From Faecalibacterium gallinarum (GTDB lineage Bacteria; Bacillota; Clostridia; Oscillospirales; Ruminococcaceae), in assembly GCF_022180365.1 (NCBI RefSeq), contig NZ_BQKV01000011.1, positions 1-47,170 of the forward strand: a DNA stretch of 47,170 bases, in the 5' to 3' direction. The notes under the pieces are model-generated. The model saw only the letters and a list, made by a program, of their open reading frames with translations, ran no database searches and had not been told where the DNA came from. Shown here in pieces: positions 33,989-41,544 of this stretch; the first letter of the stretch is position 1; the number at the start of each line of letters is the position of its first letter. A program made the translations under genes and the position numbers.

Positions 33989-35317
33989 ATGCTCGATATC
34001 AAATTTGTCCGGGACAACCCGGAGGCCGTGAAGGAAAACATCAAGAAGAAGTTCCAGGACGCCAAGCTCCCCCTGGTGGACGAGGTCGTCGAACTGGACG
34101 GCAAGTACCGTGACTGCCTGAAAGAGGTGGAGAACCTCAAGGCGGCCCGGAACAAGCTCAGCAAGGCCAATGGCCCTCTGTTCGCCCAGCTGAAGAAGTG
34201 CACCGACGAGGCCCAGAAGGCCGAGATCCAGGCCCAGATCAACGCCAACAACGAAGCTGTCAAGGCGGACGCCGACAAGATGGCCGCCCTGGAGGCCGAG
34301 CAGGAGAAGATGGCCGCCCGCATCCAGGAGATCATGTACACCATCCCCAACATGATCGACCCCAGCGTGCCCATCGGCCCGGACGACAGCTACAATGTGG
34401 AGGCCCAGCGGTTCGGCGAGCCGGTGGTGCCCGATTACCCCATCCCGTACCACACCGAGATCATGGAGAGCTTTGACGGCATCGATATGGACGCCGCAGG
34501 CCGCGTGGCCGGCAACGGTTTCTATTACCTGCTGGGCAACATCGCCCGCCTGCATGAGGCGGTGCTGGCCTACGCCCGGGACTTCATGATCAGCAAGGGC
34601 TTCACCTATGTGATCCCGCCCTTCATGATGCACGGCGACGTGGTCAAAGGGGTCATGTCCTTCCCTGAGATGGACGCCATGATGTACAAGATCGAGGGCG
34701 AGGACCTGTACCTGATCGGTACCTCTGAGCACACCATGATCGGCCGGTTCATCAACCAGACCCTGGACGAGGCAAAGCTGCCCCTGACCCTGACCTCTTA
34801 CAGCCCCTGCTTCCGCAAGGAGAAGGGCGCCCACGGCATTGAGGAGCGGGGCATCTACCGCATCCACCAATTCGAGAAGCAGGAGATGATCGTGGTCTGC
34901 CGCCCTGAGGAGAGCGCCGACTGGTACGAGAAGCTCTGGCAGTATTCCGTCGAGCTGTTCCGCAGCATGGAGATCCCCGTCCGCCAGCTGAACTGCTGCT
35001 CCGGCGATCTGGCCGACCTGAAGGTCAAGAGCTGCGATATCGAGGCCTGGAGCCCCCGCCAGCAGAAGTACTTTGAGGTGTGCAGCTGCTCCAACCTGGG
35101 CGACGCCCAGGCCCGCCGCCTCCACATCCGTGTGAAGGGCGCCGACGGCAAGAGCTATCTGGCCCACACCCTGAACAACACCTGCGTGGCGCCTCCCCGC
35201 ATGCTGATCGCCTTCCTGGAGAACCACCTCCAGGCCGACGGTTCCGTTACCATCCCCAAGGTGCTCCAGCCCTATATGGGCGGCCTGGAGGTCATGGTGC
35301 CCACCAACAAGAAGTAA
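33989..35317 (+). CDS. serS: Serine--tRNA ligase
   Basis: SerRS charges tRNA-Ser (and feeds selenocysteine formation where present). The 442-residue class II enzyme has the N-terminal coiled-coil arm (about 30-125), then the catalytic core with TSEHTMIGRF, motif 2 (FRKEKGAHGIEERGIYRIHQ, about 271-290) and motif 3 near the C-terminus (NNTCVAPPRMLIAFLEN). Motif 2 differs from the common bacterial form (where FR is followed by SEAG and RDTRG), so it may belong to a less common SerRS branch. AAGGAGAG precedes the ATG. A strong terminator follows. Confidence 0.97.
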   Translation: MLDIKFVRDNPEAVKENIKKKFQDAKLPLVDEVVELDGKYRDCLKEVENLKAARNKLSKANGPLFAQLKKCTDEAQKAEIQAQINANNEAVKADADKMAALEAEQEKMAARIQEIMYTIPNMIDPSVPIGPDDSYNVEAQRFGEPVVPDYPIPYHTEIMESFDGIDMDAAGRVAGNGFYYLLGNIARLHEAVLAYARDFMISKGFTYVIPPFMMHGDVVKGVMSFPEMDAMMYKIEGEDLYLIGTSEHTMIGRFINQTLDEAKLPLTLTSYSPCFRKEKGAHGIEERGIYRIHQFEKQEMIVVCRPEESADWYEKLWQYSVELFRSMEIPVRQLNCCSGDLADLKVKSCDIEAWSPRQQKYFEVCSCSNLGDAQARRLHIRVKGADGKSYLAHTLNNTCVAPPRMLIAFLENHLQADGSVTIPKVLQPYMGGLEVMVPTNKK

Positions 35318-35332
35318 TTCAAAATACCCATT

Positions 35333-35371
35333 GCAAAAACGGCAGAGCCCTGGGGGCTCTGCCGTTTTTGC
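35333..35371. terminator. Strong terminator after serS
   Basis: An 18-bp perfect stem (arms 35333-35350 and 35354-35371; CGGCAGAGCCC core) with a 3-base loop, A-rich and T-rich sides. Confidence 0.9.
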
Positions 35372-35690
35372 ATTCGCGCCGTAGGTTGGGTGGGGGCTAA
35401 AACGTATCAGTCGCGGCAGCCGCAGGTTTGATCGCGCCGAAAGGGGAGGGAGCCTAAACGGGTCCGGGAGTGTTAGCCCCCGGGCTCCTGAAAAGGGCGG
35501 GCGGGAGTATAAATCAACCGCGCAGAGCCTGGCGGTTTCCGGCAACGAAGGACGATACTGACGCCCCAGCGGGCAAAAGGGAACCCCCCGCAGCCCAGCG
35601 GAATTGCAATTGGTAATTACCTCATTCCTAAGCCTATAAAAACCCATTGAGAAGGGGGTGAAAAGAAAGAAAAATTTTTTTAAAAAAGTT
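35372..35690. other. Gene-free GC-rich stretch, possible structured RNA
   Basis: About 320 bases with no convincing gene on either strand. It can form several hairpins, for example GGAGCC with GGCTCC (35451-35493 region) with an inner CGGG/CCCG stem, and GCGGG with CCCGC around 35564-35586. The last 60 bases are AT-rich and lead into the tRNA promoter. I cannot match it to an RNA family. Confidence 0.35.
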
Positions 35691-35691
35691 A

Positions 35692-35720
35692 TTGACAAAA
35701 TCCATCGAATTGCATATAAT
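35692..35720 (+). promoter_or_regulatory. Consensus promoter of the tRNA operon
   Basis: TTGACA, 17 bases, TATAAT: both boxes perfect, as expected for a stable RNA operon. Confidence 0.92.
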
Positions 35721-35751
35721 AATAAAGCACCGTGCGGTGCGAATCAAATAT

Positions 35752-35828
35752 GGCGGTATAGCTCAGTTGGCTAGAGCATTCGGTTCATACCCGAAGTGTC
35801 ACCGGTTCAAATCCAGTTACCGCTACCA
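35752..35828 (+). tRNA. tRNA-Met (anticodon CAT), elongator type
   Basis: The 77-base gene includes an encoded CCA. Anticodon CAT is at 35786-35788 in loop TTCATAC. The anticodon stem TTCGG/CCGAA lacks the three G-C pairs of initiators, so this is the elongator form. The first pair is G-T, and the T stem ACCGG/CCAGT has a C-A mismatch in the middle. Confidence 0.92.
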
Positions 35829-35831
35829 TTT

Positions 35832-35912
35832 TACAGAGTTTCGCTAAGATATGGGGGACGGTCGCCCGCAATAGTGGGTGATGGAAGTCGGAGGTTTTAG
35901 CGAAGCTCTGTA
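35832..35912 (+). ncRNA. Long stem-loop between the two tRNAs
   Basis: ACAGAGTTTCGCTAA (35833-35847) pairs with TTAGCGAAGCTCTGT (35897-35911) over 15 bp with one G-T pair, and a few more pairs extend it both ways. The 49-base loop has an inner CCCGC...GTGGG hairpin. It would be transcribed with the tRNAs; I do not recognise it. Confidence 0.6.
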
Positions 35913-35919
35913 TTTATAA

Positions 35920-35994
35920 GGCCCGTTGGTCAAGCGGTTAAGACACGGCCCTTTCACGGCTGTAACATGGGTTCGATTCCCGTACGGGTCACCA
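35920..35994 (+). tRNA. tRNA-Glu (anticodon TTC)
   Basis: The 75-base gene includes CCA; anticodon TTC is at 35953-35955 in loop CTTTCAC. Acceptor GGCCCGT/ACGGGTC with one G-T pair. Confidence 0.95.
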
Positions 35995-36002
35995 AAACGA
36001 AA

Positions 36003-36034
36003 AGCTCTGCAAGATGCAGGGCTTTTTCTTTTTT
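36003..36034 (+). terminator. Terminator of the tRNA operon
   Basis: AGCTCTGCA and TGCAGGGCT, 3-base loop, followed by TTTTCTTTTTT. Confidence 0.88.
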
Positions 36035-36092
36035 CATATCCCGGTCAGATTCCGGCCCGCATTACATCAACCCAAGAAAAAGGAGGAATCCC

Positions 36093-36551
36093 ATGCAGAT
36101 CCGTCCCTACCGCCCCGCCGACCTGGCGGAGATGGCCGCCCTCTTTTATGATACCGTCCACACCGTCAATGCGGCAGATTATACCCCCCGCCAGCTGGAC
36201 GCCTGGGCCACCGGGCAGGTGGATCTCGATGCCTGGGACGGCTCTCTCCGGGCCCATCTTTCCCTCGTGGCAGAGGAGAATGGCCGGATCATCGGCTTCG
36301 GGGATCTGGATGCCGCCAGCGGCTATTTGGACCGGCTCTATGTCCACAAGGACTACCAGCGTCAGGGTGTGGCTTCGGCCCTCTGTGACCGGCTGGAAGC
36401 CGCCGCAGAAGGACGGGTGTATACCCACGCTTCCATCACCGCCCGGCCCTTCTTTGAAAAGCGGGGCTACTGTGTCCAGAAACAACAGCAGGTGGAACGG
36501 CGGGGAGAGCTGCTGACGAATTTTGTGATGGAAAAAATCTGTAAAGAGTAG
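36093..36551 (+). CDS. GNAT-family N-acetyltransferase
   Basis: GNAT enzymes move an acetyl group from acetyl-CoA to an amine. The 152-residue protein has the acetyl-CoA loop in VHKDYQRQGVASAL (about 85-98; QRQGVA) and the terminal FFEKRGY motif (about 122-128). Its start is ATG 36093, with AAGGAGGAA upstream; the longer frame would run back into tRNA-Glu. The N-terminal RPYRPADLAEMAALFYDTVH is typical of small-molecule or protein acetyltransferases of the YafP type. Substrate unknown. Confidence 0.92.
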   Translation: MQIRPYRPADLAEMAALFYDTVHTVNAADYTPRQLDAWATGQVDLDAWDGSLRAHLSLVAEENGRIIGFGDLDAASGYLDRLYVHKDYQRQGVASALCDRLEAAAEGRVYTHASITARPFFEKRGYCVQKQQQVERRGELLTNFVMEKICKE

Positions 36552-36576
36552 CCCCGCCCGGCAGAAGAAGACAAGA

Positions 36577-36615
36577 AAAAGGGAGCAGAAACCAAACCGG
36601 TTTCTGCTCCCTTTT
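36577..36615. terminator. Bidirectional terminator between convergent genes
   Basis: A perfect 17-bp stem (AAAAGGGAGCAGAAACC with its complement), 5-base loop, ending in TTTT on both strands. Confidence 0.93.
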
Positions 36616-36637
36616 GTCATTGGACGGGTTGGGGAGA

Positions 36638-37300
36638 TTACCCCTTTTGCTGGTTTATGTAGTCCAGGATATCCCCGGGCCGAAAAGCCAGAGCCTCGGC
36701 CCCGGCGGCGGTCAGCTCCCCAGCTCCCCGGAAGCCCCAGACTGCCCCCATGGCGGGCAGCCCCGCGTTGTGGCCGGTGAGGATATCCACGTCGCTGTCC
36801 CCCACAAAAAGGGTGGTGGCGGGGTCAGCGTTCAGCTGCCGCATCAAATCCCATAGGCCGGTGGGGTCCGGTTTGGTGGGCACCCCGGGGCGGCTGCCCC
36901 GCACCGCCGAAAAGGCCCCCGGCCCAAAGTAATGCTCGATGATTTTTCCACAAAGGGCGTCTGCTTTGTTGGAAAAAACCGCCGTCTGGATGCCCGCGGC
37001 TTTCAGTTCCTTCAAAAGCTCGGGGATGCCGGGATAAGGCGCAGTTTTGTCCTCCTTGTGGGCGTCGTACCGGGCCGTGAACTGGGCCAGGGTTTCGGCC
37101 AGCCGGTCGGGGGTCCGGGCCTCGGCGGGGGAGAACCGCTCCACTAGTTTGGGGATGCCGTTGCCCACCATATATTTGTACTCGGCCACCGTGTGCTGGG
37201 GCCAGCCGTTCTGGGCACAGACCCAGTTGGCCGCGTCGGCTAGGTCGTCGATGGTGTTCAGCAATGTTCCGTCCAGATCAAATAAGATGGTATGAATCAC
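36638..37300 (-). CDS. HAD-family hydrolase, phosphoglycolate phosphatase type
   Basis: This group removes phosphate from small molecules such as 2-phosphoglycolate. The 220-residue protein has all HAD motifs: DLDGTLLNT (about 8-16, nucleophile D), SNKAD (about 112, motif II), KPDP (about 144, motif III) and GDSDVD (about 166, motif IV). I start it at GTG 37300, with AAAGGAGA upstream; the longer frame extends over the neighbouring gene. It is the last gene of the leftward RCK/PH operon, and a strong terminator follows. Substrate is inferred from similarity only. Confidence 0.9.
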   Translation of the reverse strand: MIHTILFDLDGTLLNTIDDLADAANWVCAQNGWPQHTVAEYKYMVGNGIPKLVERFSPAEARTPDRLAETLAQFTARYDAHKEDKTAPYPGIPELLKELKAAGIQTAVFSNKADALCGKIIEHYFGPGAFSAVRGSRPGVPTKPDPTGLWDLMRQLNADPATTLFVGDSDVDILTGHNAGLPAMGAVWGFRGAGELTAAGAEALAFRPGDILDYINQQKG

Positions 37301-37326
37301 AGGAAAAGTCTCCTTTGTGTTATGGT

Positions 37327-38703
37327 TTATTCTTCCAGAAATTGGGCGCAGCGTTCTCCGTCGTCCAGGGGGATGCTCCGCACATTCCAGCGGGTGCCGC
37401 CCGGCAGTACCAGGGTCAGGTCTGCCCGGCGCTTGACCACCGCCCAGGGGTTCTGGCTCATCACCAGGCCGGGGGCGGGGGAAAAGACACACCCGCAGTG
37501 CATCCGCAGCCCTTTCTGCCGACGGAAGGTCAGCCGCCCGTCGCTGGGCCAGGCTCCCTCCCGGAAAAAGCCCTCTACCGCCGCCAATACCCCTGCGAAA
37601 AAGACCAGGGCCGGCAGGGCCAGCAGGACAGTCAATTCCGGCATCACCTGCCGGGAGACCAGGGCCAGCAGCGCAAACAGGGCGCAGGGGATCCCCGCCG
37701 GCAGGAAAAAGGCCAGGCTTCGCCCCCCGATGGGGACCCGTCGGGCGGGAGGCATCCGCAGCCCGGGCAGCAGCTCTTCCAGGAGTTTTTCCTGCCCGGC
37801 CCGGTAGACGAAGAGAGGTGTCTCTGTGCCCTTATAGCAGCCCGCCGAGAGGTAGACCGGGTATCGCCGCAGCAGCCGGGCCACCGGCGAGAGCCGCACA
37901 TCGGCGCAGCTCACCCGATCCAGCCGGAACCGCCGCTCCACCCGGCGGAAAAGCCCGCCCCGGCTGGCCAGAACCCCGCCGCCCCGCCAGACCCGATAGT
38001 GGACTGTGTGACCGAAACTTCGGGCCAGGCTCAGCCCAAAGAGGACGGTCAAGCCGGTCAGCAGCCAGGCCAGGCCCGCGGGCAGCCACCGGGCTACCCA
38101 GGCCGCCGTCTGGCTCAGCTGGGTCAGGGCCAGCAGCTCCGCCGAAGGGGTATAAACCCGTCCCTCCCGCAGAGAGAGAAAAACCAGCAAAAGGGTGGAA
38201 AGGCTGTTGGTACCCAGCAGCACCAGGGCCAGACGCTCGCCGCCCCGGGGGTGATATTCCTGCTCCGGGGGCGCGGGCATGAGGGTGTCCGCCAGCAACG
38301 CTGCGTCCCGCCGGGTCAGATAGAGCCGGGCGGTTTTGCCCTGGCCCCGGGCGGCGGGGTAGAGGGTCACAAGGTTTGCTCCCGTCAGCCGGGCCAGCAG
38401 GGGCCGCTCGATCTGAACCACCGCCAGCTCCCGGCTGCGGATCAGCCGCCGGCGCTCTACGATGAGATTCCACCGTAGATGGAGCGCGCCCTCTTGATCC
38501 AGCTCCCAGCGGCTGGCGTGGAGGATTACCCCGCTGACTGCGGTCAGAAATGCAAAGAGGGCCAGATCCTGTTCCAGGGCGGTGCGCAGAGCGTCCCAAT
38601 CCCGCTCAAACAAAACTTGTACCAGGGGCAGCAGATAGAGCAAAAGGGTTTTGCGAAGAAACCCCACCGCATGGAGCGGGTGGTACCGCCGGAGCCCGGT
38701 CAT
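37327..38703 (-). CDS. Large membrane protein with bacterial PH domains (YdbT-like)
   Basis: The 458-residue product has several hydrophobic pairs (about 16-32, 45-62, 160-175, 200-225, 340-385) interleaved with bacterial PH (bPH2, DUF304) segments, for example the repeated pattern VVERRRLIRSRELAVVQIERP-like turns and GGLFRRVERRFRLDRVSC. This matches the YdbT partner of the YdbS/YdbT pair of Firmicutes, which have been linked to stress or peptide resistance, though their function is not settled. The ATG overlaps the stop of the upstream partner (ATGA). Very GC-rich. Confidence 0.8.
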   Translation of the reverse strand: MTGLRRYHPLHAVGFLRKTLLLYLLPLVQVLFERDWDALRTALEQDLALFAFLTAVSGVILHASRWELDQEGALHLRWNLIVERRRLIRSRELAVVQIERPLLARLTGANLVTLYPAARGQGKTARLYLTRRDAALLADTLMPAPPEQEYHPRGGERLALVLLGTNSLSTLLLVFLSLREGRVYTPSAELLALTQLSQTAAWVARWLPAGLAWLLTGLTVLFGLSLARSFGHTVHYRVWRGGGVLASRGGLFRRVERRFRLDRVSCADVRLSPVARLLRRYPVYLSAGCYKGTETPLFVYRAGQEKLLEELLPGLRMPPARRVPIGGRSLAFFLPAGIPCALFALLALVSRQVMPELTVLLALPALVFFAGVLAAVEGFFREGAWPSDGRLTFRRQKGLRMHCGCVFSPAPGLVMSQNPWAVVKRRADLTLVLPGGTRWNVRSIPLDDGERCAQFLEE

Positions 38704-39152
38704 GACGGGGCCTCCTCTGGGGGAGGAGCAGCCAGCAGGGCCCTGCAGAGCAGATCTGCCTGACGGGCCGGGATGCCCGGCAGGGCCGCCCACATCCCCG
38801 GGGAAAAGAGGACCAGCACACTGGCTCCCGCCAACCGGAGCAAAGGGGTGCGGAAGACCAGAGCCGAGGTGATCCCTCGGCGGGGCAGAACCCGCCGCAC
38901 CGGGAACACCACCCCCAGCCGGATGGTCAGGGCCCGGGGCCCCAGCTCCGCCGTGAAACTGGCCGCCCGCAGCCCCAGCAGAAAGACCAGAAGGGCCCAT
39001 CCGGCGCAGAAGGCTGCTCCCCAGATCAGCCCCTGCCAAAAGACAAAGGGCGCAGCAAACACACCGGGCAGCGCCGCCCAAAGGCAGAGCACCGCCCGGG
39101 CCCGGGGGGTCAAGGTGACCCGGAGGGGATGCGGTTCGGCAGAGTTGTTCAC
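38700..39152 (-). CDS. Small membrane protein with bacterial PH domain (YdbS-like)
   Basis: The 150-residue protein has two close hydrophobic helices (about 20-62) followed by one bPH2 domain (ELGPRALTIRLGVVFPVRRV, then RGITSALVFRTPLLRLAG). This is the YdbS-type partner, and the next gene encodes the larger partner with a 4-base overlap. The start is GTG 39152, itself overlapping the stop of the upstream RCK gene (GTGA), so the three are translationally coupled. Pairing with an ion-channel regulator subunit is unusual. Confidence 0.8.
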   Translation of the reverse strand: MNNSAEPHPLRVTLTPRARAVLCLWAALPGVFAAPFVFWQGLIWGAAFCAGWALLVFLLGLRAASFTAELGPRALTIRLGVVFPVRRVLPRRGITSALVFRTPLLRLAGASVLVLFSPGMWAALPGIPARQADLLCRALLAAPPPEEAPS

Positions 39153-39814
39153 AGGTTATTCAGGCCCCATTCTTCGGTCAAAAGGTGGAGGGTGTCGTCC
39201 TGGGTCAGGCAGAGAATCCGGTCCCAGGGCAGCAGCACAGTGTTGCCGTGGGGGATGATGAACTCGGTGTCCCGGGTGATGCTCACCAGAATCGAGTCCC
39301 CGGGCATGGGCACATCTTTGATGGGCTGGCCCGCGTACTTGAAGTTCTCGGGCAGCAGAATCTCGTTCAGGCTGGCGGTGCCGCCGCCCAAAGAAAGCAG
39401 CTGCCGGATGGTGTTGGTCTCGATCTCCCGCTCCAGGATATGGCTCAGGTTGTCGGTGCCGCAGACCACCGTATCGACGCCCAAAATGTGCAGAAGCTCC
39501 CGGTTCTTGGGGTTGGAGGTCCGGGCCACCGTCCGGCTCACCCCAAACTCCTGTTTGGCGATCTGGCAGGCGATGAGGTTGTCCTCGTCGTTGCCGGTCA
39601 CCGCCACAAAGGCGTCGCACTGCTCCACCTCGGCGGTGCGCAGGGTGTCAAAGTTGATGGAGTCGCCGCAGATCACCGGGATATCCAGCTGGTCGGCCAG
39701 CTGGCGGCAGATGGCCTCCACCGGCTCGATCAGGGTGACTTTGTGGTGGTGGGCCAGCAGGCTTTTGGCCAGGTACATCCCGACTTTGCCGCCGCCCGCA
39801 ATACAAACTTTCAT
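39149..39814 (-). CDS. trkA: TrkA/KtrA-type potassium uptake regulator (RCK_N plus RCK_C)
   Basis: These cytoplasmic subunits gate TrkH/KtrB potassium transporters by binding nucleotides. The 221-residue protein has an RCK_N Rossmann fold starting VCIAGGGKVGMYLAK (nucleotide motif GGGKVG at 7-12), the conserved CDAFVAVTGNDEDNL (about 66-80), then an RCK_C domain (about 135-215). No transporter subunit is in the window. It follows another RCK_N protein on the same transcript, 40 bases downstream. Confidence 0.92.
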   Translation of the reverse strand: MKVCIAGGGKVGMYLAKSLLAHHHKVTLIEPVEAICRQLADQLDIPVICGDSINFDTLRTAEVEQCDAFVAVTGNDEDNLIACQIAKQEFGVSRTVARTSNPKNRELLHILGVDTVVCGTDNLSHILEREIETNTIRQLLSLGGGTASLNEILLPENFKYAGQPIKDVPMPGDSILVSITRDTEFIIPHGNTVLLPWDRILCLTQDDTLHLLTEEWGLNNL

Positions 39815-39854
39815 AACAATACCTCTTTATACAGATAGTTGATGTGCGGGCGGG

Positions 39855-40268
39855 TTATTTTGCCAGCGCGCGGAAGACGGCTTGCTCGGTCAAGATGGTG
39901 GGGCAGATGGTTTCCAGCCCATAGATCCGGTGGTAGAGCAGCTGCAAATGGGAGTCGGAGACCCGACAGATCACCTTGTCCTTGTGGAACATCTTCTTGG
40001 CGATCTGGGCGGCCATCAGATTCACCGAGTCGTCCTCGGTGACGGCGGCCACTGCGTCGCAGCTCTCGATGCCTCCCCGGCGGAGGGTTTCGGGGTCGGT
40101 GGGGTCTCCCACCAGGGCGGTGCCCGCAAAGGAATAATCGTCGAAGGTTTCCAGCCGTTTGAGCTGTTCGCCGTCTTTTTCGATCAGGGACAGATCGTGG
40201 CCGATCCGTTCCAGATCCCGCACCAGGGAGGCGCCCACCTGGTCGCAGCCGATCACCAGAATATTCAT
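39855..40268 (-). CDS. RCK_N-only TrkA-like protein
   Basis: This 137-residue protein is one RCK_N domain: MNILVIGCDQVGASLVRDLE (GCDQVG nucleotide motif), DPTDPETLRRGGIESCDAV (about 60-78) and VTEDDSVNLMAAQIAKKMF. It lacks the RCK_C domain present in its neighbour; most TrkA proteins are 220 or 450 residues. Start ATG 40268 has GAGGTGA upstream; a GTG nine bases earlier is possible. It is the first gene of the operon and could form mixed rings with the full-length RCK protein. Confidence 0.88.
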   Translation of the reverse strand: MNILVIGCDQVGASLVRDLERIGHDLSLIEKDGEQLKRLETFDDYSFAGTALVGDPTDPETLRRGGIESCDAVAAVTEDDSVNLMAAQIAKKMFHKDKVICRVSDSHLQLLYHRIYGLETICPTILTEQAVFRALAK

Positions 40269-40350
40269 TCGATTCACCTCGTTGGTCTAAGTAAACTCGC
40301 GTTCAAAATCAAAGGAACCGGCAGGGCCTTATCGCCCCGCTTCAAGGCTT

Positions 40351-40379
40351 ATTATAGCCCATCAGCGGGGCAGCGTCAA
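40351..40379 (-). promoter_or_regulatory. Promoter of the RCK/PH/phosphatase operon
   Basis: TTGACG, 17 bases, TATAAT on the minus strand, then a leader with a GC hairpin (GCCTTGAAGCGGGG region). The rest of 40380-40487 holds nothing clear. Confidence 0.8.
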
Positions 40380-40487
40380 ATCCGGCAGGCGGGGGATTCC
40401 TCTTAGATTTTTCACCGCCCGGCGGGGGGAAAATTCCCGCCCCCGGGGCGGAATTTTGATTTTTTCCGTGCGCTGGGGCGCATAGTA

Positions 40488-40496
40488 TGGTATACT
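40488..40496 (+). promoter_or_regulatory. Extended -10 promoter of uppP
   Basis: TGGTATACT without a good -35, about 50 bases before the start codon. Confidence 0.5.
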
Positions 40497-40549
40497 ACAA
40501 GGTACATTGGCCGGTCCCCGGAGGGGCGGCGGAATATGGGAGGGACAAA

Positions 40550-41380
40550 ATGGTTCTGGAAATTCTCAAAGCGATCCTGATGGGGATAGTGGAAGGCATC
40601 ACCGAATGGCTGCCCATCTCCTCCACCGGGCATATGATTCTGCTGGAGCAGCTGGTCCAGTTCGACGCCAGCGAGGAGTTTATCTCCATGTTCCGGGTGG
40701 TGATTCAGCTGGGGGCGATCCTGGCGGTGGTGGTGCTGTTCTGGGATAAGCTGTGGCCCTTTGGGGTACGGCACGGGCGGCTGACCTCCAAACCGGCAGT
40801 CTGGTCCCTCTGGATCAAGGTGGTGGTGGCCACCCTGCCGGTGCTGATCATCAGCCCTCTGGACGACTGGATGGAAGAAAAATTCTACAATTACATCACC
40901 GTGGCGGCTATGCTGATCCTCTACGGCGTTCTGTTTATCCTGGTGGAGGCTCGGGGGGCCAGCACCCGGGTGAGCCGGCTGGAACAGATCACCCTGCGGG
41001 AAGCCTTTATCATCGGCCTGTGGCAGACCCTGGCCATCATCCCCGGTACCTCCCGCAGCGGCGCCACCATTGTAGGTGGGCTTCTGCTGGGGCTCTCCCG
41101 GGCCTGCGTGGCGGAGTTCACCTTCTACCTGGCCATCCCGGTGATGGCAGGGGCCTCGGCCCTTAAGGTGGCCAAATTCGCCCTCTCCGGCGTGGGGATG
41201 ACTGGCACCGAGATCGCCATTCTGGCGGTGGGGTGCCTGGTGGCCTTCGGCGTCAGTATGGCGGCGATCCGCTTTTTGATGGGTTACGTCAAGCGCCACG
41301 ATTTCCGGTTCTTCGGCATCTACCGGATTGTGCTGGGCCTGGTGGTCCTGGGAGTGGCGGCGGCCACGGCCCTGGGCTAA
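40550..41380 (+). CDS. uppP: Undecaprenyl-diphosphatase UppP (BacA)
   Basis: UppP recycles the lipid carrier for peptidoglycan by cutting undecaprenyl diphosphate; high levels give bacitracin resistance. The 276-residue membrane protein has the two signature motifs: EGITEWLPISSTGH (about 15-28) and PGTSRSGATI (about 165-174), and about eight hydrophobic helices. Start ATG 40550 follows GGGAGG; the longer frame is upstream sequence. Confidence 0.97.
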   Translation: MVLEILKAILMGIVEGITEWLPISSTGHMILLEQLVQFDASEEFISMFRVVIQLGAILAVVVLFWDKLWPFGVRHGRLTSKPAVWSLWIKVVVATLPVLIISPLDDWMEEKFYNYITVAAMLILYGVLFILVEARGASTRVSRLEQITLREAFIIGLWQTLAIIPGTSRSGATIVGGLLLGLSRACVAEFTFYLAIPVMAGASALKVAKFALSGVGMTGTEIAILAVGCLVAFGVSMAAIRFLMGYVKRHDFRFFGIYRIVLGLVVLGVAAATALG

Positions 41381-41397
41381 GAAACTTTTTTAAAATT

Positions 41398-41435
41398 CAG
41401 AGAAAGCCGCTCCCGGCCGGGGGCGGCTTTCTCTG
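41398..41435 (+). terminator. Terminator-like stem-loop after uppP
   Basis: A perfect 13-bp stem, CAGAGAAAGCCGC with its complement. There is no clear T run after it, so termination may be weak. Confidence 0.55.
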
Positions 41436-41447
41436 TGCAAAACAGGT

Positions 41448-41476
41448 TTGGCGTTGGGCCGGGTTTGTGCTATAAT
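41448..41476 (+). promoter_or_regulatory. Promoter of the DUF362 gene
   Basis: TTGGCG, 17 bases, TATAAT with TGC before the -10. Confidence 0.75.
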
Positions 41477-41544
41477 GGGCCCAAAGAGAGTAGGGGCCGC
41501 GGGATTTGGCGGCCCGAACACTGCCCAAAAAGGGAGGAAACACA

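Noticed and set aside
33803-35698. 631-codon open frame opposite serS
   Set aside because: Antisense shadow of serS and its flanks; the intergenic part is not protein-like.
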